A DNA stretch of 5,471 bases from Nitrospirae bacterium GWC2_42_7 (GTDB taxonomy: Bacteria > Nitrospirota > Thermodesulfovibrionia > Thermodesulfovibrionales > UBA6898), in the NCBI GenBank assembly GCA_001803645.1, contig MHDW01000107.1, positions 1,039-6,509 on the forward strand, given 5' to 3'. Position 1 is the first letter of the stretch, and every line of letters starts with the position of its first letter. Position numbers and translations under genes: made by a program. The notes under the pieces are model-generated. The model ran no database searches. It was given only the letters and a program-made list of their open reading frames with translations, and was not told the DNA's origin. Positions 1 through 4,705 of this stretch are shown here, piece after piece.

Positions 1-534
1 CTACTTATAATCCTCTGCCTGCTTGTAAGGAAATTTACAAAGTTCGATCCAGGCAAGGAGCCGATCCAGGCAGTTGCAAAGATCGTGGCATATGCTATGT
101 TCGCAAATGTGTTTTTGCTCGGACTCGAATTATTCACAGCTTTCTACAGCAATATACCCGGCCATATGCATCCATTTATATACCTGTATGCCGGGCTTCA
201 CGGACATGGAAATCTCGTCCCTCTTATGTGGATATCGAGCATTCTTGCAGCAATATCTCTTGTTCTCCTGGTTGTGCCTGATTTCAGGAAGAATGAAAAA
301 ATTCTCGCGTTTGCATGCATAACAGTATTCTTATCGCTATGGATAGACAAAGGATTTGGATTGATTATAGGTGGTTTTGTTCCTAACATGTTTGAGACAA
401 TTACAGAGTATTGGCCAACTAAACTTGAGACCATGATAACTATAGGGATCTGGGCTACAGGGTTTCTGGTATTAACAATTCTCTATAAAGTGGCAATAGC
501 AGTAAGGGAACAAGGCACAGAAGTTGATCATTAA
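1..534 (+). CDS. NrfD/PsrC-family membrane subunit, DsrP-like (3' part only)
   Basis: The frame is open from the left edge to TAA at 532-534 and gives the last 177 residues; the start lies outside the window. The protein is strongly hydrophobic, with the end of one helix at residues 1-9 and probable membrane helices near 26-49, 71-92, 100-122 and 145-166, then a short charged tail. The segment Trp114-Ile-Asp-Lys-Gly-Phe-Gly-Leu, followed by a Gly-Gly-Phe-x-Pro turn and Glu-Tyr-x-Pro-Thr before the last helix, resembles the C-terminal end of NrfD/PsrC-type quinone-interacting subunits, especially DsrP of the DsrMKJOP complex. These proteins exchange electrons between the membrane quinone pool and an Fe-S or cytochrome partner subunit. 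The ferredoxin gene downstream fits a redox setting. The NrfD-family call is fairly firm; the DsrP assignment is from remembered family style, and other NrfD-type complexes (Hme, Qrc, Psr) remain possible. Confidence 0.75.
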   Translation, partial: LLIILCLLVRKFTKFDPGKEPIQAVAKIVAYAMFANVFLLGLELFTAFYSNIPGHMHPFIYLYAGLHGHGNLVPLMWISSILAAISLVLLVVPDFRKNEKILAFACITVFLSLWIDKGFGLIIGGFVPNMFETITEYWPTKLETMITIGIWATGFLVLTILYKVAIAVREQGTEVDH

Positions 535-551
535 AATGAAGTTTGTTTAGA

Positions 552-580
552 TGATTTTTATAAAGGGAATTGTTTATAAT
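552..580 (+). promoter_or_regulatory. Candidate sigma70-type promoter for the ferredoxin gene
   Basis: A perfect TATAAT lies at 575-580 in a very AT-rich 93-bp gap. A poor -35 match, TGATTT at 552-557, sits 17 bp upstream. A TG at 571-572 is one base too far away for a standard extended -10. Initiation near 587 would leave a leader of about 40 nt that includes the Shine-Dalgarno. The AT-richness of the gap makes a chance match quite possible, and the ferredoxin could equally be read through from the upstream gene, since no terminator separates them. Confidence 0.3.
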
Positions 581-627
581 TTAATATAAACCAAATATAG
601 TTTAATGAATAAAAGGAGGAATGTTTA

Positions 628-813
628 ATGTATTTAGTAACAGTTGATGCAGAAAAGTGTGAAGGTTGTGAAGAGTGCGCAAATAACTGCCCTGTAAGTG
701 TTTTTGAGATGAAAGATGGCAAGGCAGTTGTTGCTCAGCCAGATCTGTGCGAAGGTTGCGAGACATGCGTAAGCGTTTGCTCGACAGGCGCAGTGACATT
801 GTCTGAGATGTAA
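628..813 (+). CDS. Small 2[4Fe-4S] ferredoxin
   Basis: This encodes a 61-residue bacterial-type ferredoxin, a soluble cytoplasmic low-potential electron carrier. It holds two complete cluster motifs: Cys11-x2-Cys14-x2-Cys17-x3-Cys21-Pro, and Cys41-x2-Cys44-x2-Cys47-x3-Cys51. In the second motif Ser52 replaces the usual Pro. The halves are pseudo-symmetric, each carrying Cys-Glu-Gly-Cys-Glu, as expected for a duplicated domain. Length matches the clostridial-type family (about 55-60 residues). The start is well defined: AGGAGGA at 614-620 lies 7 nt before the ATG. It follows the NrfD/DsrP-like gene by 93 bp and is closed by a strong terminator, so it is probably the last gene of that redox operon or a short unit of its own. 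A role as electron donor or acceptor for the upstream complex is inference. Codons are ordinary and there is no sign of truncation. Confidence 0.93.
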   Translation: MYLVTVDAEKCEGCEECANNCPVSVFEMKDGKAVVAQPDLCEGCETCVSVCSTGAVTLSEM

Positions 814-848
814 TTTAGAGAACTTAAAGAATAACGTTCTAGATAAAA

Positions 849-887
849 AAGGGGCAGGCTTTTTTAAGCCTGCCCCTTCTTTTTTTT
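849..887 (+). terminator. Strong rho-independent terminator, probably bidirectional
   Basis: A perfect 13-bp stem pairs 849-861 with 866-878 (AAGGGGCAGGCTT and AAGCCTGCCCCTT) around a TTTT loop, followed by the T-rich run TTCTTTTTTTTG ending at 887. It lies 35 nt past the ferredoxin stop. A run of A at 845-850 precedes the stem, so the same hairpin would also have a U-tract when read on the minus strand. It separates the redox block from the efflux operon. Confidence 0.93.
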
Positions 888-919
888 GTTTAGCAATCAA
901 AAAAATTCTTTTTCCAATT

Positions 920-1041
920 ACCACCCCGGCTTTAGCCACCCCTCCTAAAATAGCCAGAAGTAGGTGCCTTAAGCAGCGGGGAGCTTTTTGGGTAACTCCC
1001 CTCCTTGGTTAAGGAGGGGTCTCCTGAAGGGAGGGGGTGGT
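920..1041. repeat. Palindromic intergenic repeat, MITE/REP-like (copy 1)
   Basis: The stretch of about 122 bp is bounded by the inverted 8-mers ACCACCCC (920-927) and GGGGTGGT (1034-1041). A second CCACCCC lies at 936-942. Inside is a perfect 9-bp hairpin, CCCCTCCTT (998-1006) and AAGGAGGGG (1011-1019), with loop GGTT. The block TAACTCCCC (993-1001) also occurs in the second element at 3886-3894. G/C-run palindromes of this style are dispersed intergenic repeats in many genomes. There is no transposase, and no T-run follows the hairpin, so it is unlikely to be a normal terminator. The outer boundaries are my reading of the symmetry, and the true element could be just about 990-1043. Confidence 0.6.
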
Positions 1042-1250
1042 TTGTTTGGTCCAATTATTCCCCGGGAACAAAACCGACCTCTAATTTTTTCCACACCGAG
1101 AAATCTATGACTCGCTTGGTACTCTTCGTTTTTATCGTAAACCTTTCTTCTCTGAAACAAAACTACTTGGTTGTCATTTCTGATTCTCCGGCCACAGGCT
1201 CATGAGAATCTTTCTTAACTCTCCCTTTCCCGCTTAAGTTAATATATTGC
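1042..1250 (+). other. Non-coding leader upstream of the ECF sigma operon
   Basis: About 210 bp lie between the repeat and the sigma-factor ATG. The plus strand is pyrimidine-rich (many TTTC and CTCC runs), and no frame looks coding: short open frames across it run into the palindromic repeat and show no Shine-Dalgarno or family resemblance. The operon promoter must lie here or in the repeat, because the terminator at 849-887 blocks read-through. No riboswitch or tRNA fold was recognised by eye. No Shine-Dalgarno is visible just before 1251. Confidence 0.6.
1153..1183 (+). promoter_or_regulatory. Weak candidate ECF-type promoter (autoregulatory)
   Basis: TGAAACAA at 1153-1160 carries the AAC core typical of ECF -35 elements and is followed, 18 nt later, by TCTGA at 1179-1183, like the RpoE -10. 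Initiation near 1190 would give a leader of about 60 nt before the sigma gene, consistent with autoregulation, which is common for ECF operons. The match is short and the spacing is on the long side, so this is a suggestion only. Confidence 0.22.
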
Positions 1251-1820
1251 ATGCAGAAGCAGGAAGACTTGGACTTTATCGCTCGCTTCAAAAGTGGCGA
1301 TAAATCGGTATTCGAGGAACTTGTTCAGAGATACCAGGACAGGATATATAATCTCTGCCGTCATATGCTCGGCAGTGCCTCTGATGCCGAAGATGCTGCA
1401 CAGGACACTTTTATCAAGGCATACCAGAACCTGAAAAAGTTCAGGCCCGAAGCGTCTTTTTATACCTGGCTGTACCGCATTGCAGTAAACACCTGTCTGG
1501 ACTATAAGAAAAAGCCCTTTTTTGAATCCCTCTTTAAGAGCTCAACTGAAGGTGAAGAATATATTTCCGAACCAGTCTCTGATCAGCCGTCTCCGGAAAA
1601 ACTATTTAAATCAAAGCAGTTAGGGTTTGCCTTAAGCAAGAGTTTAGGAAAGCTCTCTCTCAAACTCAGGACAGTGATCATCCTTAAGGAAATTGAAGGA
1701 CTTTCATACGAAGAGATTTCGGAGGTCCTCGATGTCTCAGTCGGAACAGTTAAATCAAGGATTTCGAGGGCAAGGGACGAATTAAGAATATTGCTGAAAG
1801 ATTTTACGGAACAAAAATAA
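1251..1820 (+). CDS. ECF-family RNA polymerase sigma factor (RpoE-like)
   Basis: This 189-residue protein has the two-domain ECF sigma layout with no region 1 or 3. Region 2 spans about residues 18-88: Asp45-Ala-Glu-Asp-Ala-Ala-Gln-Asp is the core-polymerase-binding helix, and the Phe-Tyr-Thr-Trp-Leu-Tyr-Arg-Ile-Ala-Val-Asn stretch (70-80) is the -10 recognition and melting helix. After an acidic linker (about 98-122), region 4 spans 126-183, with a helix-turn-helix at 151-171 (Leu-Ser-Tyr-Glu-Glu-Ile ... Gly-Thr-Val-Lys-Ser-Arg) for -35 binding. The length is typical. ATG 1251 is the only plausible start, since an in-frame TGA lies at 1203-1205 and no other start codon intervenes, yet no Shine-Dalgarno is evident. 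The zinc-finger anti-sigma gene follows 31 nt after its stop. It most likely directs transcription of this operon in response to an envelope or metal signal; that target is inferred from position. Confidence 0.95.
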   Translation: MQKQEDLDFIARFKSGDKSVFEELVQRYQDRIYNLCRHMLGSASDAEDAAQDTFIKAYQNLKKFRPEASFYTWLYRIAVNTCLDYKKKPFFESLFKSSTEGEEYISEPVSDQPSPEKLFKSKQLGFALSKSLGKLSLKLRTVIILKEIEGLSYEEISEVLDVSVGTVKSRISRARDELRILLKDFTEQK

Positions 1821-1851
1821 AGCTGGATCGTTTAAATAACAGGAGGCAATG

Positions 1852-2304
1852 ATGAAGTGCTCAAAAGCGCATAAACTCATATCGCTCTATATTGACGGCG
1901 AACTGCCGGAACAGGATATGAAAATATTTGAAGACCATATGAATATCTGTCACAAGTGCCGTGCTGAATTCGAAGGAAGCAGGGAACTGCACAAATTGTT
2001 TATAAAAGCAGATGAATTTAAAGCACCCTATGGTTTTCACACAAAAGTCATGGCGAACATAAGTTCAGGCAAAGCAGTGAGGTTCTCAGGAATTCCTGTT
2101 TTTCTCAGGTTTGCGGAGGCAGCTGCGATTATTGTGGTCATTGTTTTTGGCATACTCTCAGGCAGCACGGTCCTTAAGGGTTATCCTACAGATAAAACAA
2201 GAGACGTAATGGCCTCTCTTTCACTTGATGTCTTTGACTCTGCACCTCCGGATTCGCTGGCCGGTGCGTACCTTGCAATGATGGAGGTGCGGAATGAAAA
2301 ATAG
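1852..2304 (+). CDS. Membrane-anchored zinc-finger (ZAS/zf-HC2) anti-sigma factor
   Basis: This protein sequesters the sigma factor encoded just upstream. Counting from ATG 1852 it has 150 residues; an ATG directly before it (1849) would add one Met. AGGAGG at 1841-1846 is 5 nt from ATG 1852 but only 2 nt from 1849, so 1852 is preferred. The cytoplasmic N-terminal domain (about 1-45) carries the ZAS signature His29-x3-Cys33-x2-Cys36, with an additional Cys3 and His7 near the start, and the Leu-Tyr-Ile-Asp-Gly-Glu-Leu motif common in this family. A single membrane helix at about 87-107 is followed by a short periplasmic tail of about 43 residues. That short tail suggests the signal is received through a partner, most simply the sensor encoded next. 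Its 3' end overlaps the next gene by 11 nt and contains that gene's ribosome-binding site. Confidence 0.9.
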   Translation: MKCSKAHKLISLYIDGELPEQDMKIFEDHMNICHKCRAEFEGSRELHKLFIKADEFKAPYGFHTKVMANISSGKAVRFSGIPVFLRFAEAAAIIVVIVFGILSGSTVLKGYPTDKTRDVMASLSLDVFDSAPPDSLAGAYLAMMEVRNEK

Positions 2305-2785
2305 CACACTTAAATTCCTGCTCCTTATCTCCCTGATATTAAATATATCCTTTGTAGGAGCTGCCGGGTATCAGTATTACAAAAAATCAACTTACTGGAC
2401 TTCACCTTTTGGCTATAAGATCCAGAAGGGACATTTTTTATTCGAGGAGCTTTCTCTGAATCCGGCGCAGCTGAAGGCGATGAGGGAAAATGCAGTAAAG
2501 TTCCGCGCGATAATCGACGAAAAAAGACAGGCTATTGCCTCAAAGAGAAAAGAACTCATTGCTCTGATGCGTCAGGACAACCCTGAAAGAAAGGCAATCG
2601 CAGGCATAGTAACCGAGATCAGCGGAATGCAGGAGGAAATGCAGCGTATGATCGCCATGCACATACTCGACATGAAGGACAGCCTGGATAAGGAGCAACA
2701 GAAAAAGTTTCTTGATTTAATAGAAAATGCGATGAAAGATGGAAGACAAATGGAATGTCCGCAAGCAATGGAGCAGGAACAATAA
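2294..2785 (+). CDS. Membrane-anchored periplasmic metal-sensor-like protein (CnrX/ZraP/Spy-type)
   Basis: This 163-residue protein has an N-terminal hydrophobic segment (about 6-25, no lipobox Cys) that is a signal anchor, followed by an all-helical, highly charged periplasmic domain (about 45-150). It has the layout of the heavy-metal-resistance/Spy-like helical hairpin: Leu55-Asn-Pro-Ala-Gln59 and Leu131-Asp-Lys-Glu-Gln135 sit where the two LTxxQ-like motifs fall. His123-x3-Met127 lies on the helix before the second motif and His47-x3-Glu51 before the first, which recalls the metal ligands of the CnrX sensor (His-x3-His and His-x3-Met). The start at 2294 has GGAGG at 2283-2287, 6 nt upstream, inside the anti-sigma gene. 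The place between an anti-sigma gene and efflux genes supports a role modulating the anti-sigma in response to a periplasmic signal. It could instead be a chaperone-like protein of the Spy group. Binding of any metal is inference. Confidence 0.78.
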   Translation: MKNSTLKFLLLISLILNISFVGAAGYQYYKKSTYWTSPFGYKIQKGHFLFEELSLNPAQLKAMRENAVKFRAIIDEKRQAIASKRKELIALMRQDNPERKAIAGIVTEISGMQEEMQRMIAMHILDMKDSLDKEQQKKFLDLIENAMKDGRQMECPQAMEQEQ

Positions 2786-3864
2786 TGAAGAAAAAAAGCT
2801 GGTTTTTTGTGATTGTCTCCGCACTTATTATCACTGTCTCATTTGCGGTATATTGGATGTTTTTTCACAAAGACAACACCGGGACGGTTTTTCAAACCGA
2901 GACAGTGAAGCGTAGGGACATTGCAGCGTCCGTTCAGGCGACCGGAGTCATAAGGGCGAGAATCGGGGCTGAGGTAAAAGTTGGGGCCAGGATTTCAGGC
3001 AGGGTCGAAAGGCTTTATGCCAACATTGGAGACGTAGTGAAAAAAGGGCAGTTGATAGCCCGCCTTGAGCAGGTGGATTTGCAGGCAAAGGTCGATGAAG
3101 CGAGGATGAATCTGAAGACCTCTGAAGCTAACCTTGACCTTGCAAAAAAAACAATAAAGAGGATAGAGGGCCTCTACGCAGAAGAGTTGGTGTCAAGAGA
3201 CAAACTGGATGTTGCTGAGAGGGACTTAATAACAGCACAGGCCCAGGTAAACCAGATCAGAGAGAACATCAGGTACAACGAAACACAGATGTCTTATGCG
3301 AACATATATGCGCCGATATCCGGTGTTATTGCCTCTGTTGCAACCCAGCAGGGGGAGACAGTCTCTGCATCGTCCCTGAATGTCCCGACCTTTGTTACGA
3401 TTGTTGATCTAAACCGGCTTGAGATATATGCATATGTCGATGAGACGGATATCGGCAAGATAAAGCCTGGGCTTGAAGCAATCTTTTCCGTAGATTCCTT
3501 CCCTGATAAGGACTTCAAAGGCAAGGTCACTGCCATCTATCCGAAGGCAACGATCCAGGACAATGTGGTCTATTACATAACAGTCATCTCCATAGAAAAC
3601 CCGGAAGGCAAACTTAAACCTGATATGACAGTGAATGCGACAATACTTTTGAATAAACGCGATAATGTTCTCGCAGTCCCCAATAAATCAATAAAGAGAG
3701 AGGGCGGCAAGAAAGTTGTCACAGTGCTTGAGAACAACAAGCCGATCCAGAAAACTGTCAAGACAGGATGGAAGGACAGCGCTTACACAGAGATCGTAGA
3801 GGGACTAAAAGAGGGAGACAGGGTTGTAACAGGTGAGGCAGTAAAGAAGGAAGAGGAATTTTGA
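2785..3864 (+). CDS. MacA/HlyD-type periplasmic adaptor (membrane fusion protein)
   Basis: This 359-residue protein is close to MacA in length. An inner-membrane anchor helix (about 6-27) is followed by a first biotinyl-lipoyl half (about 60-96, with Val-Gly-Ala-Arg-Ile-Ser-Gly-Arg and Ile-Gly-Asp-Val-Val-Lys-Lys-Gly). A heptad-rich coiled-coil hairpin follows (about 97-170), then a second lipoyl half (Tyr-Ala-Pro-Ile-Ser-Gly-Val-Ile), a beta-barrel and a membrane-proximal domain ending in Gly-Leu-Lys-Glu-Gly-Asp-Arg-Val-Val. Such adaptors link an inner-membrane ABC transporter to an outer-membrane TolC-type channel. The chosen ATG at 2785 shares its A with the previous stop (TAATG, 2783-2787) and has AGGA at 2775-2778, 6 nt upstream. 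An in-frame ATG at 2755 would add 10 polar residues with no good ribosome-binding site, so it is less likely. No TolC gene is in the window. The substrate is unknown. Confidence 0.92.
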   Translation: MKKKSWFFVIVSALIITVSFAVYWMFFHKDNTGTVFQTETVKRRDIAASVQATGVIRARIGAEVKVGARISGRVERLYANIGDVVKKGQLIARLEQVDLQAKVDEARMNLKTSEANLDLAKKTIKRIEGLYAEELVSRDKLDVAERDLITAQAQVNQIRENIRYNETQMSYANIYAPISGVIASVATQQGETVSASSLNVPTFVTIVDLNRLEIYAYVDETDIGKIKPGLEAIFSVDSFPDKDFKGKVTAIYPKATIQDNVVYYITVISIENPEGKLKPDMTVNATILLNKRDNVLAVPNKSIKREGGKKVVTVLENNKPIQKTVKTGWKDSAYTEIVEGLKEGDRVVTGEAVKKEEEF

Positions 3865-3883
3865 CCGTTCAGATTATTTGCAG

Positions 3884-3973
3884 CATAACTCCCCCTGACC
3901 CCCTCTTAACTTAAGAGGGGGAACTGATTACTGCTCCTCCCCTTAAGATAAGGGGAGGTATGGAGGGGTTATG
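3884..3973. repeat. Palindromic intergenic element, MITE/REP-like (copy 2)
   Basis: This 90-bp element fills most of the 160-bp gap between adaptor and ATPase genes. Its ends are the inverted hexamers CATAAC (3884-3889) and GTTATG (3968-3973), which extend imperfectly into C-rich and G-rich runs. It carries two hairpins in tandem: CCCCCTCTT (3899-3907) with AAGAGGGGG (3913-3921), loop AACTT; and CCTCCCCTTA (3936-3945) with TAAGGGGAGG (3949-3958), loop AGA. No T-run follows, so neither hairpin is a standard terminator, though they could shield or process the mRNA. It shares TAACTCCCC and the general style with the repeat at 920-1041. Its right end creates an in-frame ATG (3971) that falsely lengthens the next gene. 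Confidence 0.72.
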
Positions 3974-4010
3974 AAGGAAGAACGACTTTGTCAAAAAAAT
4001 GAATTTTATA

Positions 4011-4017
4011 AAGGAGG
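4011..4017 (+). promoter_or_regulatory. Ribosome-binding site that fixes the ATPase start
   Basis: AAGGAGG sits 7 nt before ATG 4025. This near-perfect Shine-Dalgarno selects 4025 over the in-frame ATG at 3971, which lies in the palindromic element. Confidence 0.85.
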
Positions 4018-4024
4018 CTTATTC

Positions 4025-4705
4025 ATGATAGAACTAAAAGATATAACAAAGACATACAGGAAAAATGGAAGTCTTGAGGTAAAAGTGCTTGAGGGCATAA
4101 ACCTTGAAATCAAAAAAGGTGATTTCGTGGCTATTATGGCGCCGTCGGGCATGGGGAAATCAACACTGATGAATATCATAGGCTGTCTTGACAGGCCGAC
4201 CGGCGGAGAGTATTTTCTTGACGGCGCCGAAGTCGACAAGATGAATGATGACGAACTCTCGCGCACAAGGAACAAAAAAATCGGATTTGTCTTTCAATCG
4301 TTCAATCTCCTGCCGAAGACGACTGCGCTTGAGAATGTGGAACTGCCGTTGATTTACTCCCCTGTTGATGTGGACTTAAAGGCCAAGGCCAAGGCAGCCC
4401 TTGAGGCCGTGGGCCTTGGAGACAGAATAGACCACATGCCGTCAGAGCTGTCGGGCGGCCAGCAGCAGAGGGTTGCGATAGCGCGGGCGCTGGTGAACGA
4501 TCCGGCGATTATTCTGGCAGATGAACCGACGGGAAACCTTGACACCGCATCGAGCAACGAGGTCATGGGCATATTCACGAAACTTAACCGGGACGGCAGG
4601 ACCATAATCCTGGTAACGCATGAAGCTGAAGTTGCCGAAAAAGCTGAAAGGATAATCAGGATGATGGATGGAAGGATAGTCAGTGATGAGCGGAGGGCGA
4701 AATAA
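4025..4705 (+). CDS. MacB/LolD-type ABC transporter ATP-binding protein
   Basis: This 226-residue stand-alone nucleotide-binding subunit powers the transporter formed with the permease encoded next. Counting from ATG 4025: Walker A is at 39-47 (Ala-Pro-Ser-Gly-Met-Gly-Lys-Ser-Thr), the Q-loop Gln is 91, the signature Leu-Ser-Gly-Gly-Gln is 142-146, Walker B ends in Asp166-Glu167, the D-loop is Asn-Leu-Asp at 171-173, and the H-loop His is 199. All catalytic positions are intact. The first Walker A Gly is Ala and the residue before the second Gly is Met; small substitutions there are tolerated in this family. The Cys-Leu-Asp-Arg-Pro-Thr stretch after Walker A and Thr-Gly-Asn-Leu-Asp are typical of the MacB/LolD/FtsE group. 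The ORF can be extended to 3971, but those 18 residues derive partly from a repeat and the strong ribosome-binding site favours 4025. Its stop overlaps the permease start. Confidence 0.95.
   Translation: MIELKDITKTYRKNGSLEVKVLEGINLEIKKGDFVAIMAPSGMGKSTLMNIIGCLDRPTGGEYFLDGAEVDKMNDDELSRTRNKKIGFVFQSFNLLPKTTALENVELPLIYSPVDVDLKAKAKAALEAVGLGDRIDHMPSELSGGQQQRVAIARALVNDPAIILADEPTGNLDTASSNEVMGIFTKLNRDGRTIILVTHEAEVAEKAERIIRMMDGRIVSDERRAK

Noticed and set aside
634..939. Open frame on the - strand antisense to the ferredoxin and across the terminator
   Set aside because: It runs through the terminator hairpin and opposite a certain gene, and shows no domain features.
920..1041. CRISPR-like repeats
   Set aside because: The palindromes are few, unequally spaced and not repeated with unique spacers, and no cas genes are near.
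969..1160. Open frame of 63 codons on the - strand in the spacer
   Set aside because: Its C-terminal third is the translated palindromic repeat (Pro-rich run). There is no ribosome-binding site or homology that I recognise, although its N-terminal part is not obviously low-complexity.
1005..1205. Open frame of 66 codons on the + strand in the spacer
   Set aside because: It begins inside the palindromic repeat, has no Shine-Dalgarno and a low-complexity product without any recognisable family.
2755..2784. Upstream start for the adaptor at ATG 2755
   Set aside because: It would place 10 polar residues before the Lys-rich anchor segment and overlap the sensor gene by 31 nt. ATG 2785 has a stop/start overlap and an AGGA at good distance.
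3899..3958. Tandem hairpins as an intrinsic terminator after the adaptor gene
   Set aside because: Neither stem is followed by a T-run on either strand, and the operon clearly continues with functionally linked genes.
3971..4024. N-terminal extension of the ATPase starting at ATG 3971
   Set aside because: The ATG is part of the terminal inverted repeat of the palindromic element, and the added residues lie outside the usual ABC start. AAGGAGG precedes ATG 4025 at ideal spacing.
4379..4396. Short GGCCAA tandem repeat
   Set aside because: It lies in the coding frame of the ATPase and encodes an ordinary Lys/Ala-rich helix; only about two units are present.
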